A stretch of DNA of 64,000 nt, from contig NC_090989.1 in the NCBI RefSeq assembly GCF_041146395.1, positions 51,176,501 through 51,240,500 on the forward strand, read 5' to 3'. The notes under the pieces are model-generated. The model saw only the letters and a program-made list of their open reading frames with translations, had not been told where the DNA came from and did no database searches. The translations under genes and the position numbers were made by a program. The DNA comes from Eulemur rufifrons. Its lineage: Eukaryota; Chordata; Mammalia; Primates; Lemuridae. Below, in pieces: positions 34,129 through 45,274 of the stretch (position 1 is the first letter of the stretch; every line of letters begins with the position of its first letter).

Positions 34129-34324
34129 CAGCCGTCCGTCAGTATCCAAGAGAGATAGGTTCCAGGACTGCTCGTGGCTACCGAAATCTGCACACACTCA
34201 AGTCCTGCAATCGGCCCTGAGAAAAGTCAACCGTGCGTATCGTGGGTTTCACATTGCACCTATACTGTATTTTTCATCTGAGTTTGGTTGCAGATGCGAA
34301 CCCACCCATATTGACAACTGACTG
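34129..34324. mobile_element. Short Tigger-type MITE with both ends
   Basis: It starts CAGCCGTCCGTCAGTATCC and ends ATTGACAACTGACTG, flanked by TA on both sides. Internal wording GATAGGTTCCAGGACTGCTC and GAACCCACCCATATTGACAA matches the MER44/Tigger class. Several CpG sites survive (for example CAATCGG and CGTGCGTATCGTG). It has no coding capacity. Confidence 0.82.
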
Positions 34325-36314
34325 TATTTATTGAAAAAAATCTGCATATAAGTAGATCTTTGCAGTTCAAAACCTTTTGTTCAAGGGTCCATTATATACA
34401 TATCCTTTCTTTGCTGTTTTATAAATTCTCTGTCTATTCTTAAGATCAGTTTCCAAGTTAGCTACTCAAAAGAACATGTGCCTTTCTTGGCTGCTTCCTC
34501 AAAACATCATGTTTCAATTAGGAGACAGAGGGAAATTAAAGGCATCGGAAGCCTCAGCTTCTGGATTTGATTTGATTATTCTCCATCGTTCTATAAATAG
34601 TTGTTTAAAAGCATAACAAACAAGCAAATAAAAAATAAATAAAACTAAAAAATAACTCTTTGAAGACATAGTGTTTATCCAGACTAATTTGGTTAATGAA
34701 AAAATTTACAAAAATCTGATTCAACTTTACAAAGTTCATGTAAAAACATGATACTGTTTTTGTCCGAGGACATAAACAAAAGTACCTGTTTTAATTTAGA
34801 ACAAAGTGTATGGTAAGTGTGTTTTCCTTACACTTATACATGCTATCAAGTTGTGAGCTCTGACCTGAGTGAATGTAAGAGAGAACATGCCAATTAGATT
34901 GGCATAAACTTAATGATCTAAAACAAATATACGTATAGGCTTAAAATATCCAATCAGTGATTTAATAAAATTTATAAATTGAAGTCAAAGTGAAAACAAA
35001 AAGACTAGGAATCTGATTAATTAATCTATTAAAAAATCTCTTTTGAAGTGACTTTTAAAGGCTCTTCAAATGGTTTTGGCAAACACGAAAAGTGTTCCAA
35101 TTCACATCTCTTGTGTGTCCCAAACAACGCAACTAATGAAGCTCCACTTCTAAATTCTCTTTATGTGACTGTAAGTTCAAAAAGTAGGCCTGGAACACTT
35201 ATCAATTAAAATTATCCATACATCCTGTTTTCTGTGTTAATGGGAAGCTGTTACATTGTCATGGATATTCCCTCAGACAGAGGATAGAGAACCTTCTCTT
35301 CTGGGGAGCCTACTTACCCTCTAACTTGTGAACTTGGAGAATGAGAAAAAGAGTATATTTGTCACATCAAGCATGAGCAGATTAAATGAGAGGTCATTTG
35401 AGAAAATATCCGGCATGAATTGGGAATTCAATAAATATTAGTTCCTTTCTTTTTAGTTATTAGTCTCTGAGAGATGATTGCATCAGCATGTGGGATAGAT
35501 TATAGCTTCTTTCATGTGTGATTATGAATCAACATTAGCAGAAACATTTCATAGAGGTCAGTCAAAAGACATTTTCCAAATTAACACTGACAAAGTATTT
35601 TTATCACTGTAATCAATTAATTCCTGTTACACAAAGAAAAATGCTATTTTTCATTAAAGTATAATAAAGTGCTACAATTAGAGCAATCATCTCTCAATCT
35701 GCATTCATTTTTCTTGCAGCAAAACGGTAGTTCTCCTGAAAACTAGGAAAAATTATATTAGATTATATTAGTAGGCATAAAGAAAGGAAGGAAGGAAGGA
35801 AGAAGAGAACTATGAGGTGTTAGGCAATTTTATTCCTACTTCATCCACTTGTTTTTTCTCTCAGTAACCTCACAGCACTCACTTCCGAATTTTAAGCCAG
35901 ATATATCCTGTATTTCATTACATTTGTGAGAAGAGAAAGGAAAGATAAAATTATTCCTACAGTATTAAAATTGTCCTGAAAATTGAAAATGACCATGATT
36001 ACATCCTCTTTGCTGCATATCATATTTCAAAAGCAAAGCAATAAATGTTATATGAAATCTTCTGTTATCTTTTGCTTTAATACCTCAAATTGACTGAATA
36101 TATGTGTGTCTGTACATGTGAAAGTGCATTCTAAACCTCTCAATATAAGTCAATATCAATACTATTTCTTTTTACTACATGGACTTCATAATTATGAAGG
36201 AAACATAATGTTCTTTTTAATGTCTCTCTGATTCTCAGTGTTTTATCTGTTTTAAAAAACACCAAAGAAACAAAGAAAAAAGAACCAGATATATAAAAGA
36301 AAGAGTAAGTTAAA
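34325..36314. other. Unassigned AT-rich non-coding DNA
   Basis: About 2 kb without a gene. A (GAAG)n tract occurs at about 35781-35805. Several ATTA-rich stretches near 34880-35040 and 35590-35630 look like homeodomain-type sites but are equally expected from AT-rich DNA. Confidence 0.5.
35781..35805. repeat. (GAAG)n microsatellite
   Basis: About six GGAA units in a row. Confidence 0.9.
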
Positions 36315-36315
36315 C

Positions 36316-36362
<47 letters not shown>
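36315..36362. repeat. (TA)n(CA)n compound microsatellite
   Basis: About 9 TA units followed directly by about 14 CA units, likely highly polymorphic. Confidence 0.97.
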
Positions 36363-36365
<3 letters not shown>

Positions 36366-38208
36366 ATTAGACTTCAATTCAGCTATGGTGGGATTGAAAG
36401 AATTGTGAATATAAAAAGAAACTCAAGAATTTAATCGAGAGTCAAATCCACCTTATAGGTTCCCAAATTGCCAACTCCAAGTCCATAAATAAGTTCAATC
36501 TTATATTTAAACATCAGTATTAAAATGGGATTTTTTTTTGAATTTTAGTGTGGATATGTGTTTATTTTAAATAAAATGAAATCATACATATTCAAATATT
36601 TCTTTACCCATATTATAAAAATTTTATGGCTTATTTTCTGCCCATTTGTCACCAATAATATTAATAGTTGTATAACTCTTGCTCTTTGGTTGCAAGCAAA
36701 AGCTGTTCTCTCAAATTGTCTCTGATGATATGAGTTGGCTTATTAATTACTCAGGGATACTTCTTGTATTTCTACACTTCTAAAACTTCTACAGTGGTCC
36801 AACAGCCACTATAGAAAATAGCCATTCTGGACACAGCGTTTTCCTGTCTCTGCTTCACTCTGTGTTTATATCTATTTTCCCTCTATCTTTATACTTATAC
36901 TTAATCATGGCTTTCCTGCCTCATAGCATCCGCATCCTCCCTTCTCGTGTATTTTTCAGTTTCTGTGATATCCATATGCCTGCACCTGTGCCTATGTGTG
37001 TGCATGTGTGTATCTAATTCTAATGTTACAAGAGAAGAAATGTTTTGATCAATTAATCATCATCTTTTCAGAAATTGCACAAGCACCTAAAAATAGCTAC
37101 CTATAACTTAGGCACTAACCCCCCTCAACTCCATTCAGTAGAGACCATAATGACCGTAATAACATTCTATAAAACATGGAGACCTATGTGTAAAGAATGG
37201 TCTGCAGTTGTTTTTACCAGAATGACATGAGGATGTGGTGAACACTCATGATCATGACCTGCCTAATATAGTAGTAGCATTTATATATTTCACGAGTTCT
37301 AAACATTTTAACAAGTTATGGAACCATGCTATGTAGCTACATAATTTATGGAAAATTCTACTTTGTCTCCTAGATGTCCTAAATGTTCTTGAAGTTAGAA
37401 GCACTTAGGAAAACACTTGCTTTGAGTGCATTGTATAGCATTACACTAAGAGGTAAGCAATTAGATATCTACTGATCCCATTCATTAGAGTTAATGCAGC
37501 TCTCCCTAGAAACTGAGTTCCTGTCAAGTTCATTCACTTGCCATCATGGTGCACTGATTTTCATCATTTTATTAAGTAAGGTTTTAATAAATTAAGGCAT
37601 TTTTGGTTCATGGAAAAGATAATAAAACACATTGGGATTAGTTCATTCTAACTTGGAGGGAAAAAAAGTAAATGAATGAATATATAAACAAAACACAATT
37701 ATTTTATAAAGTGTTAGAAAACCTAAGCCTGTAATTCTACATTTATGTGTGATCACAAATCTGAAGAAATGACTTAAAAGTTAGAGAAAAGTTCAATAAC
37801 CAAAATAAGCAAGACTAGGCAGGAGAAATGCTGAACAATTACAGTGTTTTGCCTGGAAAAGTAAACATTAAGTTCATAAAAATAGGGCAGGGCAAAAATA
37901 ATGAATATAGAATTATTTGCTAAATCCCAGAAGTAGAACTTATTCAAATGGTGTTACTCAAATAGGGAATAAAGATTAGAAACATAAATAAGTTTAAGAA
38001 AGATTTTGGTAATTCTATGGAAAGCAAAATAATTGGAAATGATGCAGGGAGGTTTGATATATATGCATACATATATATAGAATATTAATGATTTTTATTT
38101 TAAAACTTTATTCTAAGTATAAAAATAACAGATTGCAAGAAATGTAGAAAGTGTGGAAAATCGATAAGTAAAACTAAAAACCTACTCTTAAGTGTAATCA
38201 CTTCCAGG

Positions 38209-38211
<3 letters not shown>
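36363..38211. other. Unassigned AT-rich non-coding DNA
   Basis: No gene or confident repeat in about 1.8 kb. From about 38095 an old LINE-like AT-rich stretch may begin (AAATAACAGATTGCAAGAAA), continuing to about 38570. Confidence 0.5.

Positions 38212-38240
<29 letters not shown>
38212..38240. repeat. (TA)n microsatellite
   Basis: About 14 TA units. Confidence 0.95.
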
Positions 38241-38247
<7 letters not shown>

Positions 38248-38629
38248 TAGATGAAATTGCACATTTAATTTTAAATCTATTTTAAAAATTCAATGTTAGA
38301 CCAGAATAATGTCTCTCTTATCAAAAATATCCTTTGTAAATATATTTTAATAACTATTTCAATGTGGTATAAATTTTTGATAAATTTTGTGGTTTTGATT
38401 ATTGGTGAAATTAACCTATTTCATGTTTGTTATTGATTTATATTTATTTTTGTGAGAATTATTCATTCATGTAATTTTTTCAGTTTTCTATTAGGTCATC
38501 AGTAATTTTTTAGAATATTTTAGTTTTAGGTCATGCAATAAAAATTTGACCTCTCATAAATGAAATTTTGAACCATTGAAGAAGAACCTATTGAAAAGAT
38601 GTAGTAGGATAAAATTTGACTGAAGGCAG
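38241..38629. other. Unassigned AT-rich DNA, possibly an old LINE fragment
   Basis: ATTATTGGTGAAATTAACCT is reminiscent of old L1 antisense wording. Too diverged to call. Confidence 0.35.
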
Positions 38630-38820
38630 TGATACACACACCCAAACACACACACATCTATGTATTCAGAAATATATATATATCAATCATATACATAGAC
38701 ATACACACACATACACATATGCAAATACATGCTGTGTTAGTCATGTTTCTCCAGAAAAAATAGACTCAGTAGAATACATATTTAATACACACACACACAC
38801 ATACACACACACATATACAT
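38630..38820. repeat. CA-rich microsatellite region
   Basis: Several CA, CACAT and TA runs (38632-38656, 38700-38722, 38789-38819). A 78-codon Thr/His-rich frame across it is an artefact. The last run lies inside the LTR-like repeat. Confidence 0.85.
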
Positions 38821-39240
38821 TGAGATTTGTTATAAAGGATTGGCTCGCTTGATTGTGGAGGCTAAGAAGGCCAACAGTCTGCTGTGTGAGAAAGCTGGGG
38901 GCCCAGGGAAACCAGTGACGTAGTTCCAGTCCAACCCTGAAGGCCTGGGAAGCAGCAGCTCTGAAGTCCTTGGACAGGAGAAAATGGATGTCTTAGCTTA
39001 AGCACAGAGAGCAATTAGCCCTTGCTTCACCTTTTTGTTCTATTTAGTCCCTCAGTGGATTGAATGATGCTCACCTACAGGGGTGAGGGTAATCTTCTTT
39101 ACTCAGTCTACTGATTTAAATGCTAATCTCCTCTGGAAACACTCTCACAGACATACCCAGAAATAATGTTTGACCAGCTATCTGGGCATCCCCAGACAAT
39201 TAGCCCAGACAAGTTGACACATAAAATTAATCATTGCACA
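38722..39240 (-). mobile_element. Old LTR-like interspersed repeat, antisense
   Basis: The left end reads TGTTAGTCATGTTTCTCCAG and the right end GACAAGTTGACACATAAAAT. Internal landmarks are AATGCTAATCTCCTCTGGAA, CACTCTCACAGACATACCCA, and GACCAGCTATCTGGGCATCC. This is a well-known mammalian medium-reiterated repeat whose reverse complement starts 'tgtgatggttaattt'. I recognise the family by sequence but do not assign its name. Confidence 0.7.
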
Positions 39241-39466
39241 TGCAGACACACCCACACCCATGCATTACGATAACAAATATTTAAGCAAAGTGAAAAATAA
39301 CTTCTCAGCCTCATTGTTGTGCTAAGTCACACAGTCATTGAAACATCCTTCAGTATCAATTCTCTTCCAGGTAATTTTAGCAGATGCTGTTGGTACCCTG
39401 TCCATATTACCTTATCTCTGTGGAGCTTCCTCTATCTACAATGGCTTTCTATGTGTCTCTCTGTAT
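39241..39466. other. Unassigned spacer
   Basis: Short sequence between the LTR-like repeat and L1. The first 43 codons of the 221-codon frame (from 39338) lie here and are not L1. Confidence 0.5.
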
Positions 39467-40395
39467 AAAAGCTTCTGCACAGCCAAAGAAACAGTCACGA
39501 GAATAAACAGACCACCTACAGAATGGGAAAAAATTTTTGCATACTACACATCAGATAAAGGACTGATAACAAGAATCTATTTAGAACTCAGGAAAATCAG
39601 CAAGAAAAAATCAAGCAACCCTATCAAAAAGTGGGCAAATGACATGAATAGAAACTTCTCCAAAGAAGATATAAGAATGGCTAACAAACATATGAAAAAA
39701 TGCTCAACATCCCTAATCATCAGAGAAATGCAAATTAAAACCACAATGAGATATCACTTAACCCCAGTGAGAATGGCCTTTATCAAAAAAACCCAAAACA
39801 ACACATGTTGGCATGGGTGTGGAGAGACAGGAACACTAATACACTGCTGGTGGGACTGCAAACTAGTGCAACCCCTGTGGAAAGCATTATGGAGGTATCT
39901 TAAACAGATTCAAGTAGACCTGCCATTTGACCCAGCAATCCCATTACTGGGCATATACCCAAAGGAAAAAAGGTCATTCTGTAACAAAGACACATGTACC
40001 TGAATGTTTATAGCAGCACAATTCACAATAGCAAAGATGTGAAAACAACCCAAATGCCCATCAATACATGATTGGATTAGTAAGCTGTGGTATATGTATA
40101 CCATGGAATATTACTCAGCTATAAGAAATAATGAAGATACGACATCTCTATGGTTCTCCTGGAGAGAGTTGGAACCCATTATATTAAGTGAAGTATCCCA
40201 AGAATGGAAAAACAAGCATCACATGTACTCACCAGAAAATTGGTTTCCCTGAACATCACCTAAATACACATCTGGGAACGACACCAATTGGATATCAGAC
40301 TGAGGTGGGGGGTGGGGGAGGGGATGGAGGTGTGCCTACACAATGAGTGCATTGCACACTGTTGGAGGAATGGTAACGCTTGAAGGTGCTGACTC

Positions 40396-40421
40396 GGGAA
40401 GGGGGGGTGGGGAAGGGAGGG
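40396..40421 (+). other. G-quadruplex motif in L1 3'UTR
   Basis: Five G runs of 3, 7, 4, 3 and 3 bases, separated by AA, T, AA and A, satisfy the usual G3+N1-7 pattern. A second G-rich run (6, 5 and 4 G bases) occurs at 40307-40323. G-rich 3'UTR tracts are known in L1. Confidence 0.85.
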
Positions 40422-40557
40422 ATATATACCTACATGATGGGTGCAACGCGCACTACCTGGGGAACAGACACGCCTGAAGCTCTGACTTGGGGGGAAAGGC
40501 GGTACAGGGCAACATATGTAACCTGCAATTCTGTATCCCCCATAACAATAAGATGAA

Positions 40558-40585
40558 ATAAAAATAAATAAATAAATAAATAAAA
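40558..40585. repeat. (AAAT)n tail of L1
   Basis: About six AAAT units that end the L1 insertion. Confidence 0.9.
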
Positions 40586-41104
40586 GTTTTATCTATCCCC
40601 AGAGCCTATTTGGTCCATACAAAGAGAAGTAGGGCCAGAAATGCCAGGGAGTTAAGGCCCCATGAGTAACCCTCAACCATCAAGGAACAAGAGTTTGTAT
40701 ATAACATTCCAGCTTCCTCTTTCTTCAGTGAGAAAATTCTGTTTTGTATCAAAGGTTTCCCCCATGCAGAACTTCATATGAACAATGGGTAATTCCATTC
40801 ATTGGTACACTCTTTATCGGTCCCCTTCTATGTTTCACTTCTGTACTCTCACTGTACTTTCCACAAATAAAAGACTGCACTCAAAATCTCATCTAGGAGG
40901 CTGCTTTTGCAGGAATGAAATTAAGATGGTCATAAACGAGTTTAATATTTTAGTTTTAAGAATGAGTCAGCAGGATAGAATTGGAAGTTTTAGAACACCA
41001 AATTTAATGCAAAAAGAACTACTGGTGGCTTTACTATCATTGCTGTTCTTTCATCCATGTTTTTACCAGATCTCACCCCTCCCTTAATTCTGATGTATTG
41101 AGGC
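40586..41104. other. Unassigned non-coding DNA
   Basis: The 100-codon frame at 40785-41087 has no domain, no homology I recognise and no splice support. No repeat is recognised. Confidence 0.45.
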
Positions 41105-41290
41105 AGGTTGATGTTCAGGAAAGAGCCCTTGAATAGAGATATGCAGATGAACATTCTTGCCCTGGCTCCATTACTAGTCAGCCACCTAACTTCTCAGCCT
41201 CAGTTTCATCATCTTTAAAAAGGGTATATAATATTTACTTTTCCAAATTTATAGGCTTTTTTCAAGACTTAAATGAGATTATTCTTGGGG
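41105..41290 (+). repeat. MIR SINE, sense
   Basis: AAGAGCCCTTGAATAGAGAT, CTTGCCCTGGCTCCATTACT, CACCTAACTTCTCAGCCTCA, GTTTCATCATCTTTAAAAAG, then AGACTTAAATGAGATTATTC: sense MIR order. Confidence 0.8.
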
Positions 41291-42684
41291 AGAGTGTTTT
41301 CTTTGCAATAGTTTAGAAGATAATAAGAACTGATCTCAAATTTATGCCAGAGCTTTAATCTCTACCTCACGCTTCCTTTGATGTTAATCTATTTATATAT
41401 TTGAGAACTTTACTTAACATCTTTTAGAGTACCATGTGTTGAACCTCAGGACTTGAACTTCATGAATGATATTGCTGTTTATATTCTGTTAGGGATGCAC
41501 AAAAGACTGATAGTTAAAAATCACTGGTTGTTAACTGTGGTGCTGAGAGAAAAGTACAGTTAGTGTTTTCCTCATGGAGGTCTCTGCAGCAGTAAGAGCA
41601 CCGACTACAATTCTTCCACAAAGGAAACTTTCTAAAACCAGAACTCTTCTTGTAATACCTAATCAATCAGAAAGTTCAAAGCATATAGTTCTCTCACTTA
41701 AGAGTAGTCGGGAAGAGCCCTCTAGTACTATACCATTTGGAGCCGGAAATTCTTGCTTCCTCTAGAAGCAGCCATCTGGAATCACTATTACTAAGGCAGA
41801 GAGATCCAATTACAAGCGTATATTTGTAGGGGAAACTCCTGACAGCTTTTAAAGGAAATTTTCTTCTATGGAGCCAATGCCTGGTGGGTTTACCTGTGAG
41901 AAATAAGCTCAGATACAGACATGCCCTCTACCACAGAAAGAAATGAAAAGGAAGGAGAAATGGAAATAAAATAGACCTCTCTATTTTTTTCATTATTCAA
42001 ATTGTTTCTAAATAAAAATGAAACTTTTACAATTTTTTAAAGATTACAGAATATGGTTTCCTTCCATAGCAGAGAGGGAGCAATCAAGCTCAAGTTACAA
42101 AGCGAGGAAAAAGATGAAAGCTTAGAAAGCCTTAGAACTTTGCTGACTTACAGACAGAAGGCTGGGGAAAGGCTGAAAGACAGGAAATAATGATTACTAT
42201 TTGTGCTCCATTTCATAGTTTCCACTTTGGTTAAACTAACTGGAAGGAAACAAGTGATTAGGTTACTTGTGTCATCACTTACATCAGTAGTTTTATTTTT
42301 TAAAAAAAAAATTATTACCCTTTATTATTCAAGGAGTATAAGAATCATTGCCATATCTGAATAGTTTTGTTACAAAGACAAGGAAATATTGAAATCTACT
42401 TTGATGATTATAGTATTTTAATCACAGAGGTGGTTGTGAATTTAGTATTAAAACCCAGAGGTTACAGATCACAATAAACAAAATATCAAATGGAACTGTC
42501 TTCATGTCTGGTTTTGTTTCACTCTGTTCCCCTACATGAATTCTCATAGTATCACTAAGAAACATCTTTACAAATCCAAAATCTTTTATACAGATATTTC
42601 ATGTTATTTTTTCCATTTGAATGCTACTCGTTTCAGAGAATACCCTGCTCAAGCCCCTTTTTAAAAACAAAATAAAACAAACAA
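41291..42684. other. Unassigned non-coding DNA
   Basis: About 1.4 kb with no repeat or gene recognised. Confidence 0.5.
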
Positions 42685-42800
42685 AAAATATTGAGCACCT
42701 ACTATGTGCTAACCATTGGACTGGATATCTGTCCACTAACTCACATTAATGCAAAGTAGAGGTTGTTACTTGGTTATGCAGATCAGGAAACTGATTTCCC
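42685..42800 (-). repeat. MIR/L2-type fragment, antisense
   Basis: ATTGAGCACCTACTATGTGC, TAACTCACATTAATGCAAAG, then TATGCAGATCAGGAAACTGA is the antisense order of the 3' part of MIR. Confidence 0.7.
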
Positions 42801-44090
42801 CTTTCCCTGAATTTTTCTACCACTTAGAGTTGGCAGCACAAAAGTTAGCACTTAACTGTGGCATCCATCTCTGTTGTTTAATAATTGTTTCCAGTGGATT
42901 TATATTTGTTCCAAATGACGTTTTCAGTTTTTGAAGACTGAGACATGGTGAAATATTGAATAGAAGCTCAATACATGTATTTAGATGGTTACATCTCAGT
43001 TTTATCACATGTGACTTCAGTCCACTCTTAATGGTAAGGAAGCTTGATTTTTAGTGACCAGAAAATGAAAATGGCATAGGCCAGTGTGTATAAAACCTCA
43101 TTGTCAGCTGCATGACTTCAAATACACTCTCACTACTTTTCTGTCCAGTATTATTGGACCAAGGAAAAGGAAAAATTGTGGCATCAAGAGAACAAAGTCC
43201 TGCTTCTTAGTTTTAACTGCATAAGGAAGAAAAATCTGTAATCATTCTAAAGATACCCAGTGTAAGTTATAAACCAGTGTTTTTAAAATCATCTATGGTG
43301 AAGGGCTAGTTCCCTCCCACCTTTCCAATCCATTCTAGATTAATGTTTTTGTAAAATACATTAAAAATCAATTACTAGAAATACGGAATAAAAAAAGAGA
43401 AATGCAAACTATAAATCCCATTTTTTGACTCTCAGATTCAATAGGCAAAATTACACTGCCAAATTGCCATGAATGCTTGCACTAAATTTATAACAGACTT
43501 TATGTCAGATTTGTAACATAATTTGCAGACCAACACCAGTCTGCAGACCCACACTGTCAGAAGTTTTGGTGTAAATCTTAATCTTATTTTGAGAACAGTT
43601 GCTTACCAAATACCAAAACAAACAAACAGAAATCACAGTCTTTTGGGGTGGGGGAATTGTTTTGCTGGCGAGAGAAATTAAACTTCGGGTAACATGCCAG
43701 TACAAAGACTTGAACAGCTGATTCTCTCCGCTTTACTTTTTGGTTTTTCTTCACTTTTGTTTTGTATAAATAATCCTCTTTTTTTTTTACATTCTACTTT
43801 ATTTTTAATATTCAGATCTTGAGAATATAGTTCCCATAGAGAATCTTTCATATTTCTTTTTATTTTGGTATTCTTTAAGCAATCTCTGAGTAGCTCATGT
43901 GTTTGATTTTATTTTGACTGTACATTAATCTTATTTTATATTAAGCACTTAATGTTTTCAAAAGTTAGTTCAGAAGAGACTTTTCTAACTGACAGTAACA
44001 ATAATGTTACTAAGCAGTTTCCTTAGTATAATAGCTATCACTTTCTTTGAAGCTAATGACAAACTTAACTTTAAAAATGATATAAACATA
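42801..44090. other. Unassigned non-coding DNA
   Basis: About 1.3 kb with no repeat or gene recognised. Several T-rich stretches lie near 43740-43810. Confidence 0.5.
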
Positions 44091-44349
44091 GGCTGGGCAC
44101 GGTGGCTCACGCCTGTAATCCTAGCACTCTGGGAGGCTGATGCGGGAGTATTGCTCGAGGTCAGGAGTTTGAGACCCCGTCTCTACTGAAATAGAAAGAA
44201 ATTAGCCAATAAGTCCCAGCTACTCAGGAGGCTGAGGCAGAAGGATCCCTTGAGCCCAGGAGTTTGAGGTTGCTGTGAGCTAGGCTGACGCCATGGCACT
44301 CTAGCCTGGACAACAGAGTGAGACTCTCTCACAAAAAAAAAAAAAAAAA
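44091..44349 (+). mobile_element. Alu SINE, strepsirrhine type, internally deleted
   Basis: Begins GGCTGGGCACGGTGGCTCAC and ends in an A tail. Two deletions are visible. One removes about 21 bases between two GAGACC copies in the left arm. The other removes most of the linker and the first part of the right arm. The right arm end GAGCTAGGCTGACGCCATGG is intact. Confidence 0.93.
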
Positions 44350-44469
44350 GTTGTAAACGTGTAAATTCAAAAAAGAGAAAGGGAAAATAAATGGTTTTTT
44401 AAAAATACCTTAAGTTTGCTCAGCAATCATTACTCCAATATAGATACATATCTATAATAGATCAAAGAG
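44350..44469. other. Unassigned spacer
   Basis: Short AT-rich spacer between Alu and L1. Confidence 0.5.
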
Positions 44470-44846
44470 CAACATTAGCTTTTTTTTTATTTCAGAATAT
44501 TACAGGGGTATAAGTGTTTAGGTTACATAAATTGCCTTTGCACTGCCCAAGTCAGAGCTACAAGCATGCCCATTCCCCAGGCAGCGAGCACGGCACTCAT
44601 TAGGGATGTATATACCCATCCCCTCCTCCCTCCTCCTACCTGCCCGACACCTGATGAATGTTACTCCAATATGTGCATATAAGTGTTGATCAATTAGTAC
44701 CAATTTAACAGTGAGTGCATGTGGTGCTTGTTTTTCCATTCTTGTGATACTTCACTTAGAAGAATAGGCTCCAGCTCCATCCAGGATAATACAAGAGGTG
44801 TTAGTTCACTATTGTTTTTTGTGGCTGAGTAGTACTCCATGGTAAA
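44470..44846 (-). mobile_element. L1 LINE 3' end, minus-strand part of a 5'-inverted copy
   Basis: A poly-T start (the A tail on the minus strand), then the reverse complement of a lineage-specific 3'UTR and the very end of ORF2 (GAGTAGTACTCCATGGTA near 44827-44844). The 3'UTR resembles that of the element at 39467-40585: both carry GCTCTGACTTGGG and TATGTAACCT. Confidence 0.85.
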
Positions 44847-45274
44847 TATAAATAAGTGGGACCTGATCAAATTAAAAAGCTTCTGCACAGCCAAAGAAAC
44901 TATCACTAGAGGGAATAGAGAACCTACAAAAGGGGGGAAAATATTTGCATGCTATACATACAACAAAGAGCTAATGACTAGAATCTATATAGAACTGAGG
45001 AAAATCAGCAAGAAAAAATAAAACAGCCCCATTAAAAAGTGGGCAAAGGACATGAACAGAAACTTTTCGAAAGAAGAAAGACTAACGTCCAAGAAACATA
45101 TGAAAAAATGCTCAACATCTCTAATCATCAGGGAAATGCAAATCAAAACCACAGTGAGATATCACTTAACTCCAATGAGAATGGCATTTATCAAAAATTC
45201 CCCAAACAACAAATATTGGTGTGGATGCTGAGAGGAACACTCATACACTGCTGGTGGGACTGCAAACTAGTACC
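44847..45274 (+). mobile_element. L1 LINE, inverted 5' segment (ORF2 part)
   Basis: In plus orientation, from AAGTGGGACCTGATCAAATT through AAAAGCTTCTGCACAGCC to TGCTGGTGGGACTGCAAACT. It covers much of the same ORF2 stretch as the copy at 39467 but is broken by a stop after the Lys-rich segment near 45021 and by small indels. Lying head-to-head with 44470-44846, it is the flipped 5' part of one insertion. Confidence 0.88.

Larger units (their letters stand above)
39467..40585 (+). mobile_element. 5'-truncated L1 LINE, lineage-specific, with ORF2 C-terminal part and 3'UTR
   Basis: Starting at AAAAGCTTCTGCACAGCC, it encodes the C-terminal part of L1 ORF2p. The frame stays open for 178 codons (39467-40000) and includes a [12 protein letters not shown] segment and [13 protein letters not shown], both typical of this domain. 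The frame then meets a TGA at 40001, consistent with CpG decay of an Arg codon, and another TGA where a Trp would be expected at about 40039. The 3'UTR is G-rich and ends in an (AAAT)n tail. The family looks primate-specific. A dead, truncated copy with no promoter or ORF1. Confidence 0.93.

Noticed and set aside
40785..41087. 100-codon frame after the L1
   Set aside because: No domain, no splice signals and ordinary base composition; likely chance.
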